A stretch of DNA of 55,828 nucleotides. It comes from Prevotella sp. (GTDB lineage: Bacteria > Bacteroidota > Bacteroidia > Bacteroidales > Bacteroidaceae). The stretch lies in NCBI GenBank assembly GCA_017645645.1, contig JAGCOB010000013.1, positions 1-55,828 on the forward strand, in the 5' to 3' direction. The notes below the pieces were generated by a model that did no database searches, had not been told where the DNA came from, and saw only the letters and a program-made list of their open reading frames with translations. The translations under genes were made by a program, and so were the position numbers. Shown piece by piece: positions 24,225 through 32,603 of this stretch. Positions within the stretch are counted from its first letter, which is position 1, and each line of letters begins with the position of its first letter.

Positions 24225-25094
24225 ATGAGTGATATGAGAAACAATGTATTAAGCACAAGGATGGTAAGGTATCTGTTACTTCTGTGCCTCTTCTTCTCCC
24301 CCTTACACCTGTCTGCCCAGGCCAAGCGTCCTACCCTGATGGTGATACCTGCCGACTCATGGTGCAAGGCCAATGGATACATGAAGTATGAAGAAGGTAA
24401 ATCAGTACCTGACTTCGAACAAGCTTGGACAGGCGACCAAGACTTGACAGCTGTCATCTCCAAGATTGGTGAGCTTATGGCTGAACGTGAGTTTCCGCTT
24501 AAGGACATGTCACAATCACTAAAGGATATAAGTACCATACGTGCTGACATTCTCATGGAAGTAGGATGGAAAGTCAACCAGATGGGGCCTAAATGTTCTG
24601 TCACCTATACACTGAGGGGTGTTGATGCATATACCCACAAGCAGGTGGCTGCCGGCAGTGGTACCGGTAAGATGTCATTCTCAGCAGAGATTCCTGTATT
24701 GCTTGAAGAGGCAGTATTGGAGCGCATGGATAACTTCACCGATCAGTTGCAGGCTCATTTCGACGACCTGCTCACTAATGGCAGGGAGGTACGTGTAGAT
24801 GTTCTGGCAGAAGGAAGTATTGCTCTCGACAAGGTGTTTGACGGCAAAGAACTGACGGATATCATTGAGGAATGGATGGCTATTAATACCGTTGAGCATC
24901 GTTATAACCTCAGTGATGCCACAGAGACGAAGATGGTATTCGAACAGGTACGCATCCCCCTCTATGCTGACAATGGTATGGCTATGGATACCCGTCGTTT
25001 CGCCATGGGGCTCCGCCAGTCATTATCCAGCTTTGGTATCTCCTCCAAGATAAAAACCCAAGGTCTTGGTTACGCCACGTTAGTTATAGAGTAA
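24225..25094 (+). CDS. Secreted protein of unknown function (DUF6175-like), metacaspase partner
   Basis: About 289 residues with an N-terminal signal peptide (VRYLLLLCLFFSPLHLSAQ). The start is taken as ATG 24225, two bases after the metacaspase stop; ATG 24234 or an upstream TTG at 24219 are alternatives. Seen: LMVIPADSWCKANGYM, an alpha/beta body, and a conserved-looking end LRQSLSSFGISSKIKTQGLGYATLVIE in pieces. I think it belongs to the Bacteroidales DUF6175 family, recalled rather than searched. Translational coupling to the metacaspase suggests a shared job, such as an inhibitor, substrate or scaffold, but nothing in the sequence decides this. Confidence 0.72.
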   Translation: MSDMRNNVLSTRMVRYLLLLCLFFSPLHLSAQAKRPTLMVIPADSWCKANGYMKYEEGKSVPDFEQAWTGDQDLTAVISKIGELMAEREFPLKDMSQSLKDISTIRADILMEVGWKVNQMGPKCSVTYTLRGVDAYTHKQVAAGSGTGKMSFSAEIPVLLEEAVLERMDNFTDQLQAHFDDLLTNGREVRVDVLAEGSIALDKVFDGKELTDIIEEWMAINTVEHRYNLSDATETKMVFEQVRIPLYADNGMAMDTRRFAMGLRQSLSSFGISSKIKTQGLGYATLVIE

Positions 25095-25099
25095 AAACA

Positions 25100-25137
25100 A
25101 GAAGCCCCCTTCTTTTTCAGAGAGAGGCTTCTTTGAT
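25100..25137. terminator. Bidirectional terminator
   Basis: Stem AAGAAGCC (25100-25107) with GGCTTCTT (25127-25134), flanked by A-rich and T-rich runs, between the convergent genes ending at 25094 and 25140. Confidence 0.7.
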
Positions 25138-25139
25138 TA

Positions 25140-26399
25140 TTATTTCATTTCCCTTATCAGCATGCCAGGGTAGAAGTCACCACCACGGACTTTCACGAAT
25201 GTTGTGAAGCCGAGGTCTGCACCTTTTGCATTTTCCTCTTTAGCCATATAACGATTGTCCCAGATCATATCTTTCTGGGGTTTAATGACACCGACACGTT
25301 TGTATTCTACATGTCCCTTCTCATCCTCAACCGTCTCCAAAACCTCATAGCGACTGTCCTCTGTAATACCTTCCTTCTTGCCAATCTCACAAGTGATGGG
25401 ATCAGTACTCAGAAGAGGTGCTTTTACCTTAAAAGGTTCGAAGTTCTTCTGCAGGTTAGCAACATTTTCATCAAACGCTCTCTGACAAGCCTTACGCACC
25501 ATTATCTGAGGTTTCGACTCATTGACACCAGCAAAAGAGATATCCTTTCCACTACTCTCCTGCATTCCTAAATATACTAGTGAGAATTTCCCCCTATTGT
25601 TCTCAAAAGCCTCTTTCTTTGACTCGTCTTTACTCTCTGTATAGACATTGTTATACCAGAAAGACGAGATTTCTTCATCCCACACTAATTGGTACAGATA
25701 AGTCTTTATCTTGACATTAAACCCTTTATAGCTGGCTATTAAGTCGCCCAAATCCTTTTCTTCTAATGCATTGGTGTTTCCTTGCAGGAGAGCAGCTCCC
25801 TTTGATACTGCACTAATGGCACCTCCAATAACAGAAGAACCTCTACTCTTGTCAATATATCGGATATCGTTGATTAAGACGAAGGTACTGCCTATCAATT
25901 CTTCGCCTGCATCCATCAGCAAAGCATCTTTTCTTACAGAAAGAGCAGCTAGACGCTTATCAACCTCGGAGGCATTGTTATAACCTCTCTCCTGAACGAG
26001 TTCCATATTACAGATACCATCGCCTTTTTTACGTTGAAACCATTTGGCAACCAGACGACTTGCAATATGTTGTCTTTGGAGGAAGAAATCAAAGTCATTC
26101 ATATCTTCCCTCTTCGACGAACCATTCACCACGAACCCTTTATGGTCGTCAATTCCTTTCTGCTTCAGTTTTTCCTCAGTGGTATAGAAAACTTTCTTGC
26201 CCAGTCCATGGTCATTATACTTATCAGGTACGGGCATCTCATCGAAAGCCTTCTCTATTTCCTGTTCAAACTGCAAAGAACGGTGTCCTATCATCAAGGA
26301 ATAGATAGACCCTCTTCGATAGAGAAACAGGGAGTCTCCTGTCTGCGCAATACAGGCAGGAGACACCATAAATAATATAGCGCAAAGAATTATTCTCAT
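25140..26399 (-). CDS. Secreted protein of unknown function
   Basis: A 419-residue protein with a signal peptide (MRIILCAILFMVSPACIAQ). The body mixes helices and strands; features include FVLINDIRYIDKSRGSS (about 172-188), a small Gly/Ala stretch VIGGAISAVSKGAALLQG and a C-terminal domain ending VKVRGGDFYPGMLIREM. No family that I recognise. It lies ten bases downstream of another secreted unknown (26410-27312) on the same strand and convergent with the metacaspase pair, so the four secreted products form a local group. Confidence 0.72.
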   Translation of the reverse strand: MRIILCAILFMVSPACIAQTGDSLFLYRRGSIYSLMIGHRSLQFEQEIEKAFDEMPVPDKYNDHGLGKKVFYTTEEKLKQKGIDDHKGFVVNGSSKREDMNDFDFFLQRQHIASRLVAKWFQRKKGDGICNMELVQERGYNNASEVDKRLAALSVRKDALLMDAGEELIGSTFVLINDIRYIDKSRGSSVIGGAISAVSKGAALLQGNTNALEEKDLGDLIASYKGFNVKIKTYLYQLVWDEEISSFWYNNVYTESKDESKKEAFENNRGKFSLVYLGMQESSGKDISFAGVNESKPQIMVRKACQRAFDENVANLQKNFEPFKVKAPLLSTDPITCEIGKKEGITEDSRYEVLETVEDEKGHVEYKRVGVIKPQKDMIWDNRYMAKEENAKGADLGFTTFVKVRGGDFYPGMLIREMK

Positions 26400-26409
26400 C
26401 CTTTAGCAC

Positions 26410-27312
26410 TTAGAAGTCCCATTCTTCAGAAAGATTATCGTAGATCTTTGCTTCATTCTCTGGAGTCTCTTTCCATAAGCCCTTCTTCATCATGTACTTC
26501 TTGTTCTCCTCCAACATCTTAATGAACTTCTTGGGTTCCTTGTCTGCATCGATAATCTTGATATCAGAAGGAACCTCAAATTCTGAGTCGTCAACTTTTC
26601 TTGGTGTGATGGACTTTATGATGGTGGATACAGAAATGTCGACGTCAAGGTTAATCATTTCATTAGTTGTCTGCGAGAGTGTGTTGATTGTGCATTTCAA
26701 AGGTATGCCCTTTACGCCAGGGAGAACCTCTGTGTCAACGCTGGGGAGGTCAGGATCCTGACAAATAGCAAATTCATTATGTATGTTCATCACCATCTTT
26801 GTTCCTGCTGAGTCTGTGGTCTGCTGGTATCTTACCTTGTAAACATCGCACTTACGTCCCAGAATTGTCATGGTCTCACCCGTCTTTTCTACTTCACCCT
26901 TACGCATTTCCTCCAATTGCTGTTTATTTTGGCTTATGGATGTTGTACCACCAGTGTATCCTTTCTTAATATAAGGGAAATAAGTTACCGTTGAAATTTT
27001 GTCACCATTAATTGTGGTAATCATTATACTGTTGTTATAAGACATCTCAGTTCGAGACTTATTTCCCTTATTAATAACTTTCATGTCATATGCTCCAATG
27101 TAGTTGTTAGGGTTATTGTCTATATATCTCTTCATAATGCTTTTGGCAATCATCTTTGCCATAACATTCTTCGTGAGAACTTTCGACTTCATTTTATTTA
27201 CCTGACTAACTCTTGATACTGACTCACCCTCAAAGGTATTCGCTGTCTGTGCATTTAAAGTTCCTAAGCCAAAGATGATTGACATTAGGACAAACATTAT
27301 CATTTTCTTCAT
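26410..27312 (-). CDS. Secreted protein of unknown function, possibly DUF4412-like
   Basis: A 300-residue protein with a signal peptide ending in LGTLNAQ. The middle (about 85-205) has the layout of Bacteroidetes periplasmic domains that track a coloured or modified ligand: TEMSYNNSIMITTINGDKIS and ETMTILGRKCDVYKVRY, resembling DUF4412. The C-terminal part is charged and helical (EPKKFIKMLEENKKY). An upstream box TATTTTTG at 27364-27357 is the likely promoter. Co-directional with 25140-26399. Function unknown and family guess weak. Confidence 0.7.
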   Translation of the reverse strand: MKKMIMFVLMSIIFGLGTLNAQTANTFEGESVSRVSQVNKMKSKVLTKNVMAKMIAKSIMKRYIDNNPNNYIGAYDMKVINKGNKSRTEMSYNNSIMITTINGDKISTVTYFPYIKKGYTGGTTSISQNKQQLEEMRKGEVEKTGETMTILGRKCDVYKVRYQQTTDSAGTKMVMNIHNEFAICQDPDLPSVDTEVLPGVKGIPLKCTINTLSQTTNEMINLDVDISVSTIIKSITPRKVDDSEFEVPSDIKIIDADKEPKKFIKMLEENKKYMMKKGLWKETPENEAKIYDNLSEEWDF

Positions 27313-27356
27313 AATTTAAGTTTTAATGTTATTAAAAAATTATGTTAGTAGTTTTG

Positions 27357-27364
27357 CAAAAATA
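27357..27364 (-). promoter_or_regulatory. Possible -7 box for the secreted-protein pair
   Basis: TATTTTTG on the minus strand, 44 bases before ATG 27312. The rest of the gap 27313-27523 is AT-rich with nothing else evident. Confidence 0.45.
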
Positions 27365-27523
27365 GTAAATAGATTAAAAACATGCAACTATAGAGCGTTA
27401 AAAAATGCAATATCGGTATATTTTGTGGTTAAAAAGACAAATAACTAACTGATCCTATTTATTTAAAGATTTTAGGGGGAGTAGTTTTTTTACAATACAT
27501 TTGCAATATTGGATAATAATATA

Positions 27524-27531
27524 TATCTTTG
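27524..27531 (+). promoter_or_regulatory. -7 box of TlpA-like gene
   Basis: TATCTTTG 24 bases before ATG 27556. It overlaps the upstream TTG of the open frame, showing that TTG is not the start. Confidence 0.65.
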
Positions 27532-27555
27532 CACAAAATAATATATTTAAGGTAT

Positions 27556-28395
27556 ATGAAAAAACTATTTACTATCGTATTCATGGTCATCGCCATGACC
27601 ACACAGGCACAAAACCATATCGATCCCTATCAGCCTCTGATGGATGCCCTTGACGCACAAGGTGAGAAGATCATGAAGGAGTTCAAGGCTATCCAGGAGA
27701 AAGACCCCAATGGTGAACTCCCTGAGAGCAAGGCTATGGCAAAAATCCTGTCCGACCGTCTGGACTCGCTAGGTGAAGAACAGTTGAAACTCATCAGGGA
27801 GATTATCCGCGATAACCGCGACAACGACCTGCCTGTCAAGTATATCAAGGATGCCATGTATCAGTTAAGTTACGAAGACCTGAAAGCCGCCCTTGACCCC
27901 AAGACATCCTACTACTATCATCCCGACCTGGAGATTCCCAAGAAGCTGCTTGCCGGCTACGAGAAGCGCAAGCCAGGCATTCTTTTCCATGACCTGGAGA
28001 TGAATACCCCTAATGACGAGACGGTGAAGTTAAGCCAGTGGGTCGGCAAAGGCAACTACGTACTTGTCGACTTCTGGGCATCCTGGTGCGGTCCCTGTCG
28101 CCGTGAGATGCCCTTTGTAATAGCTGCCTATGAACAATACCATGCCAAGGGCTTCGATGTGGTAGGTGTCTCCTTCGACCAGAAAAAGAGTTCATGGGTG
28201 GCTGCCATCCAACAGTTAGGCATGAGATGGCCGCAGATGAGTGACCTAAAGGGATGGAAATGCGCTGCCGCCGGACTATACGGCATCAGCAGCATCCCCT
28301 CCAACGTCCTCGTCGACCCTACTGGCAAAATCATCGCCATGGACCTCCGTGGCGAGAAACTCATCAATAAGTTAAAGGAAATCTACGGAAAATAA
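27556..28395 (+). CDS. TlpA/ResA-like thioredoxin-fold thiol:disulfide protein, secreted
   Basis: A 279-residue periplasmic protein: signal peptide (MKKLFTIVFMVIAMTTQAQ), a helical N-terminal region of about 115 residues rich in charged residues (KAIQEKDPNGELPESKAMA), then a thioredoxin domain (about 140-279) with the redox motif WCGPC in DFWASWCGPCRREMP and the cis-proline in SSIPSNVLVDPTGKI. It should reduce or oxidise cysteines of exported proteins. ATG 27556 follows the promoter box. It is not in an operon; the antiporter gene downstream is convergent. Fold is sure, partner unknown. Confidence 0.9.
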   Translation: MKKLFTIVFMVIAMTTQAQNHIDPYQPLMDALDAQGEKIMKEFKAIQEKDPNGELPESKAMAKILSDRLDSLGEEQLKLIREIIRDNRDNDLPVKYIKDAMYQLSYEDLKAALDPKTSYYYHPDLEIPKKLLAGYEKRKPGILFHDLEMNTPNDETVKLSQWVGKGNYVLVDFWASWCGPCRREMPFVIAAYEQYHAKGFDVVGVSFDQKKSSWVAAIQQLGMRWPQMSDLKGWKCAAAGLYGISSIPSNVLVDPTGKIIAMDLRGEKLINKLKEIYGK

Positions 28396-28411
28396 AAGGA
28401 AATTCCTTTTT
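28394..28411. terminator. Weak palindromic terminator
   Basis: AAAAGGAAATTCCTTTTT can form a short A/T-rich hairpin with a T run, between convergent genes. Weak. Confidence 0.35.
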
Positions 28412-28419
28412 GTTTTCTG

Positions 28420-29352
28420 TTAAACGTTACTCAGTAACCAACCGAGATAGACGAGATAGGCACCGAGCAAGAGGGCACCCTCCCAACGCTCCACAGTATA
28501 ACGGGTATACGAAAACAACCACACGAGGGCTACCGAGCCCAGCATCATACTCATATCCACGATGGTGATGCCGTGTATCTGCATGGGACTGATGACTGCC
28601 GTCGTTCCTAATATCAACAGGATATTGAAGACGTTAGAGCCAATGACATTGCCAATGGCGATGGCCGACTGTCCTTTTCGGGCCGCCACGACACTGGTGG
28701 CGAGTTCCGGCAAAGAAGTACCGCCAGCCACGATGGTCAGACCAACCACACCCTCGCTGATGCCCAGAGAATAGGCGACACGAGAAGCAGAGTCGACGAA
28801 GACGTTACTGCCTACGATGAGAAGGGTAAGGCCCAATAGAAGATATAGTGTAGAACGGAGCATGGAGAGTGGAGAGTTTGCTACCACCGTTGTGGATTGG
28901 GAGGATTTGGCAGTCTTGATACCATAGTATAGGAAGGCTGCGAAGCCTATGAGGAGGAGGATGCCGTCAAGGCGACTCAGGAAGGAGTCGAAGGCGATGA
29001 GGATCAAGAGGACGGAGGCGGCTACGGAGAAGGGAATATCCTTCTTTACCGTATTCCTACTGATGGTCATGGGCGCCACCATAGCGGCACAGCCGACTAT
29101 CAGCATGGCGTTCATCGTATTCGAGCCGACGACATTACCCATTGCCATGTCAGGAGTCCCTTTCAATGCCGACACCAGACTCACAAAGAGTTCCGGGGCT
29201 GAAGTGCCTGCCGCCACAACGGTCAGACCGATGATGATCTCAGGGATATTCATGCGACGGGCCAGGGCTGAGGCTCCCTCTGTCAGACGGTCGGCACCGC
29301 CTAACACCATTGCTACACCTATTATTATTAATATTATATCAAGGAGCATCAT
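28420..29352 (-). CDS. Calcium/sodium antiporter (CaCA family, YrbG-like)
   Basis: A 310-residue inner-membrane protein with two homologous halves. Each has the alpha-repeat motif: IGLTVVAAGTSAPELFVSL (about 43-61) with GNVVGSNTMN, and VGLTIVAGGTSLPELATSV with GNVIGSNVFN. Acidic Glu residues in the PEL segments bind the ions. It exports Ca2+ in exchange for Na+ or H+. It is the last gene of the minus-strand run from L25. Length is normal for YrbG relatives. Confidence 0.92.
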   Translation of the reverse strand: MMLLDIILIIIGVAMVLGGADRLTEGASALARRMNIPEIIIGLTVVAAGTSAPELFVSLVSALKGTPDMAMGNVVGSNTMNAMLIVGCAAMVAPMTISRNTVKKDIPFSVAASVLLILIAFDSFLSRLDGILLLIGFAAFLYYGIKTAKSSQSTTVVANSPLSMLRSTLYLLLGLTLLIVGSNVFVDSASRVAYSLGISEGVVGLTIVAGGTSLPELATSVVAARKGQSAIAIGNVIGSNVFNILLILGTTAVISPMQIHGITIVDMSMMLGSVALVWLFSYTRYTVERWEGALLLGAYLVYLGWLLSNV

Positions 29353-29370
29353 TTGAAATCAGGATTTACA

Positions 29371-29784
29371 CTATTCTTCTTCCCAGTCAAAGTCATCAAA
29401 ACCTTCCAAGGCAGGACCAACAAACTCATCAAGGGCACGACGTTCCTTCTTCGTAGGACGACCAGTACCACGGGCACGGTTGACGAAACCGCTGATACGG
29501 TTCATCTCCAACAGTTCATACTGGTCGGCAGACGTGACATTCTCGTAGACCTCTGGAATCAGCTTTGCCCCTACCCTTTGCTCGATGGTCTTCAGAATCT
29601 TGAAGGAATAGGTCACAGGGGGCTTGCGGACACTGACGACCTCGCCAACTTTCACCATGCGGGAGGGCTTGACGTTCATGCCGTTCATTGTCACACGACC
29701 ATTCTTGATGGCATCGACGGCAATACTGCGTGTCTTGAAGATACGCGCTGCCCACAACCATTTGTCTATCCGAGCTTCATTCAT
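29371..29784 (-). CDS. S4-domain RNA-binding protein (Hsp15/HslR-like)
   Basis: A 137-residue protein with an N-terminal S4 RNA-binding domain: ARIDKWLWAARIFKTRSIAVDAIKNGRVTMNGMNVKPS in pieces, then KVGEVVSVRK. Hsp15 homologues bind stalled 50S subunits carrying nascent chains. The tail is acidic (FDDFDWEEE). It overlaps pth by eight bases, a sensible partner because peptidyl-tRNA hydrolase also acts on stalled products. Confidence 0.9.
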   Translation of the reverse strand: MNEARIDKWLWAARIFKTRSIAVDAIKNGRVTMNGMNVKPSRMVKVGEVVSVRKPPVTYSFKILKTIEQRVGAKLIPEVYENVTSADQYELLEMNRISGFVNRARGTGRPTKKERRALDEFVGPALEGFDDFDWEEE

Positions 29785-30391
29785 CGGCCTTTGGTTTTTG
29801 GCTATTAGCTGTTGGTTTAGACCCTTTCCCCAACTTATTATACTGATTCATGGTGAAGTCGATACCTGTCAGGACAAAGCTCTTGATGATATCCACACCT
29901 ATGTTGACAGCAGGCTGGAGCCGTTCCAGTTCTTCGGACGAGAAGCGGCCGAGAACATGGTCAATCTGGGCACCAACAGGATAATCATTGCCGATACCCA
30001 TGCGGAGACGGGCATAATCCTGTCCGATGAGCTGCTGAATATGTCCCAAGCCATTATGACCACCATTAGAACCACTTGCTTTCAGGCGGAACTGTCCCAA
30101 CGGTAAAGCTACATCATCGCTGATGACCAACAGACGGCTCTGGTCGATATTCTCCTTGTTCAGCCAATAACGTACCGCATTACCACTCAGGTTCATATAG
30201 GTAGACGGTTTGAGGAGAACCACCTTACGACCTTTGAGAGTTGTCTCGCCAATAAAGCCGTAACGCTTGTCCTCAAAAGAAATATTGGACGCCTTCGCAA
30301 AAGCGTCCAATACCATAAATCCCGTATTGTGGCGGGTCATGTCATACTCGTCGCCGACGTTACCCAGACCAACAATTAAGTATTTGTCCAT
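29777..30391 (-). CDS. pth: Peptidyl-tRNA hydrolase
   Basis: A 204-residue cytoplasmic enzyme that frees tRNA from dropped-off peptidyl-tRNA. The signature VGLGNVGDEYDMTRHNTGF holds Asn11 and catalytic His21, and LKPSTYMNLSGNAV, LVISDDVALPLG and GSNGGHNGLG (substrate loop) follow. The C-terminus is slightly long and ends in Lys/Ser-rich residues encoded by a TTAGC-type repeat. Downstream of L25 by a 36-bp gap, again filled with repeat. Confidence 0.97.
   Translation of the reverse strand: MDKYLIVGLGNVGDEYDMTRHNTGFMVLDAFAKASNISFEDKRYGFIGETTLKGRKVVLLKPSTYMNLSGNAVRYWLNKENIDQSRLLVISDDVALPLGQFRLKASGSNGGHNGLGHIQQLIGQDYARLRMGIGNDYPVGAQIDHVLGRFSSEELERLQPAVNIGVDIIKSFVLTGIDFTMNQYNKLGKGSKPTANSQKPKADE
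29787..29820. repeat. Short tandem repeat at the pth 3' end
   Basis: Degenerate copies of TTGGCTATTAGC/TTTGGTTT over the overlap of pth and the S4 gene. In pth it encodes the terminal ANSQKPK-type residues. Confidence 0.55.
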
Positions 30392-30428
30392 GCTATTGGC
30401 TGTTAGCAGTTAGCTATGAACTAGCAAT
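30390..30428. repeat. Short tandem repeat between L25 and pth
   Basis: Copies of the units GCTATTGGCT, GTTAGCAGTTAGC and TAGCAA fill the 36-bp gap. Confidence 0.6.
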
Positions 30429-31030
30429 TACTGGGCAGCCTCCTCTGCAGTTGCTGCCGAACGAGAAGCACGTGTAGTCTTAACAGAACATACGATAACC
30501 TCCTTCGGAGTAGCAATCTCAAGACCCTCGAAGCTCAGTGAGCCTACCTTGATGCTCTTGCCGAGCTCCAGTGTGGTAACGTCGATCTCAAGAACCTCAG
30601 GAATATTCTTATAAGGAGCTGTCACATTGATCTTACGGATCTGCAACTGGAGTTTACCACCATCACGTACACCCTGAGCGTGACCAACAATCTTCACAGG
30701 AATACCCACGGTGATGTTTTTGGTCTCATTCACCTCGTAGAAATCTGCATGCAGCACAGCATCCGTTGTGGGGTGGAACTGGAGTTCTTTGATGATAGCC
30801 TTGTGCTCCTTGCCGTCAATATTGATATTGACAACATATACATGCGGAGAATAAACTACCTTACGGAGCTCCGACATAGGAACAAAGAAAGAGAATGCCT
30901 CGGGAAGTCCCTTCTCATCTTTCTTCTCACCATACAGATTACAGGGAATCAGACCCTCCTTGCGAAGCAACTTAGAGGCTTTCTTGCCTGTCTCGGTGCG
31001 CTTCTGACCGTTTACACTAATTTCTCTCAT
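30428..31030 (-). CDS. rplY: 50S ribosomal protein L25/general stress protein Ctc
   Basis: A 200-residue 5S rRNA-binding ribosomal protein of the long Ctc type: L25 domain (residues 1-95; MREISVNGQKRTETGKKASK, then LHADFYEV) plus the C-terminal beta domain (about 96-185). Its tail is Ala-rich (SRSAATAEEAAQ). Promoter box TAATTTTG at 31111-31104 gives a leader of about 65 nt, divergent from nusB. Confidence 0.95.
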   Translation of the reverse strand: MREISVNGQKRTETGKKASKLLRKEGLIPCNLYGEKKDEKGLPEAFSFFVPMSELRKVVYSPHVYVVNINIDGKEHKAIIKELQFHPTTDAVLHADFYEVNETKNITVGIPVKIVGHAQGVRDGGKLQLQIRKINVTAPYKNIPEVLEIDVTTLELGKSIKVGSLSFEGLEIATPKEVIVCSVKTTRASRSAATAEEAAQ

Positions 31031-31103
31031 AATAAAATTGTGTTACTCTAAATTAAGTTAAACTTATGCTTAATTCACCATCACACGATGCGAAAAGCGG
31101 CTG

Positions 31104-31111
31104 CAAAATTA
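31104..31111 (-). promoter_or_regulatory. -7 box of L25 promoter
   Basis: TAATTTTG on the minus strand, about 74 bases before the L25 ATG. Confidence 0.55.
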
Positions 31112-31165
31112 CAAAAAAAACTTCAACCGTACAAAAAAATCGTCAAATTTATGGGTTCAGGAACA

Positions 31166-31200
31166 TTTTTTTCACTTTTCACTCTTCACTTTTCACTTTA
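31166..31200. repeat. Short tandem repeat TTTTCAC(TC)
   Basis: Four imperfect copies of TTCACTTT/TTCACTCT directly upstream of the nusB promoter box. Confidence 0.6.
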
Positions 31201-31205
31201 TTTCG

Positions 31206-31213
31206 TATCTTTG
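31206..31213 (+). promoter_or_regulatory. -7 box of nusB operon
   Basis: TATCTTTG 39 bases before ATG 31253. Confidence 0.65.
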
Positions 31214-31252
31214 CAGTTGATAAGCGTATCAAACTAGCTATTCAAGAAAGAT

Positions 31253-32191
31253 ATGATAAATCGTGAGCTCATCAGAATCAAGGTAGTCCAATTAACCTAT
31301 GCGTACTATCAAAACGGGAACAAGAACATTGAGACGGCGGAGAAAGAACTACTCTTCAGCCTCTCAAAAGCGTATGACCTTTACAACTACCTGTTAGCAC
31401 TCATCGTCGGAATTACCCGTGAATCACGCCGACATCTGGAAGTGGCTCAGTCAAGGGCCAAACGCGAAGGTACGGAGATGCCTTCACAGAAATTCGCCTA
31501 CAACCGCTTTGCCATGCAAGTGGAGGAGAATAAAATGTTGAATGACTTCATGGAGAGTAAGAAACTTAACTGGGACGACGAGCCGGAGTTCCTGAAGAGT
31601 ATCTATACCCAGATTACGGATAGTCAGATATACAAGGAGTATATGGAGTCAGCAGAAGACAATTACGACGCTGACCGCGAGTTATGGCGCAAACTCTACC
31701 GGACCCTTATCCAGGACAATGCCAACCTTGAGGCGCTGTTGGAGGAACAGAGTCTCTACTGGAACGACGACAAGGAGGTGGTGGACACCTTCGTCCTCAA
31801 GACCATCAAACGTTTTGATGAAAGGAATCAGTCGAAACAGGAGCTATTGCCGGAGTACGACAACGAAGAGGACAAGGAATATGCCCGAAAATTGTTCCGT
31901 GCCACCATTATGAATGCAGATGAATACCAGCATTTTATGAGCGAGGCTTCACGCAACTGGGATTTCTCCCGTCTGGCCTATATGGATATCATCATCATGC
32001 AGATAGCCATCGCGGAGATGATGACCTTCCCCAGTATTCCCATCAGTGTGACCATCAATGAGTTTGTGGAGATAGCCAAGCTCTACTCCACCCCACGCAG
32101 CGGAGGATATATCAACGGTATGCTCGACACCATTGCCCACCATCTGATAGAAAGCGGAAGACTTATGAAGCGGATGGAAGAGAGGGAATAA
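31253..32191 (+). CDS. nusB: Transcription antitermination factor NusB (long Bacteroidetes form)
   Basis: A 312-residue protein whose C-terminal 130 residues are the NusB fold (LFRATIMNADEYQHFM, DIIIMQIAIAEMMTFPSIPISVTINEFVEIAKLYS, GGYINGMLDTIAHHL). The N-terminal 180 residues are an all-helical extension, beginning MINRELIRIKVVQLTYAYY, a degenerate NusB-like start. This doubled length is usual in Bacteroidetes, against about 140 elsewhere. It acts with NusA, NusE and NusG in rRNA antitermination. First gene of a five-gene set. Confidence 0.94.
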   Translation: MINRELIRIKVVQLTYAYYQNGNKNIETAEKELLFSLSKAYDLYNYLLALIVGITRESRRHLEVAQSRAKREGTEMPSQKFAYNRFAMQVEENKMLNDFMESKKLNWDDEPEFLKSIYTQITDSQIYKEYMESAEDNYDADRELWRKLYRTLIQDNANLEALLEEQSLYWNDDKEVVDTFVLKTIKRFDERNQSKQELLPEYDNEEDKEYARKLFRATIMNADEYQHFMSEASRNWDFSRLAYMDIIIMQIAIAEMMTFPSIPISVTINEFVEIAKLYSTPRSGGYINGMLDTIAHHLIESGRLMKRMEERE

Positions 32192-32197
32192 TGACGA

Positions 32198-32232
32198 ACG
32201 GTATAACGGTATAACGGTATGACGGTATAACG
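32198..32232. repeat. 8-bp tandem repeat ACGGTATA between nusB and yajC
   Basis: Four nearly perfect copies of ACGGTATA in the 69-bp gap after the nusB stop; one has a G for the last A. Confidence 0.9.
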
Positions 32233-32260
32233 AAAATAAAATAATAAACAAAATAAAAAA

Positions 32261-32587
32261 ATGACAGAAATGATTCTCGCTGCACAAGCCGCACAAGGTG
32301 GCGGCGGCAGCATGACCAGTTTTATTATTATGATGGTGGCTATCTTTGCCATCATGTATTTCTTTATGATTAAGCCTCAGCAGAAGCGCCAGAAGGAAAT
32401 CCAGAATTTCCAAAATTCCCTGACGGAAGGCACTAATGTTGTCACGGGCGGTGGTATCTACGGCGTTGTCAAGAAGATTGACCTTGCTAGTGGAGTTATC
32501 GAAGTGAAAATTGCTGACGGTGTAATTATCCGTGTGGACAAAGGCTCTGTATTCAAAGACATGGCAAGTACCCCTGCGCAGAAATAA
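32261..32587 (+). CDS. yajC: Preprotein translocase subunit YajC
   Basis: A 108-residue inner-membrane protein with one N-terminal helix (MTSFIIMMVAIFAIMYFFMI) followed by IKPQQKRQKE and a small cytoplasmic domain (EGTNVVTGGGIYGVVKKID). It associates with SecDF. The order nusB-yajC-ybbR is common in Bacteroidales. Confidence 0.96.
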   Translation: MTEMILAAQAAQGGGGSMTSFIIMMVAIFAIMYFFMIKPQQKRQKEIQNFQNSLTEGTNVVTGGGIYGVVKKIDLASGVIEVKIADGVIIRVDKGSVFKDMASTPAQK

Positions 32588-32603
32588 CAAGAGATAAGAG
32601 GAC

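Noticed and set aside
32198-32232. Tandem repeats as a possible CRISPR array
   Set aside because: Units are 7-9 bp without spacers, and no cas genes are present.
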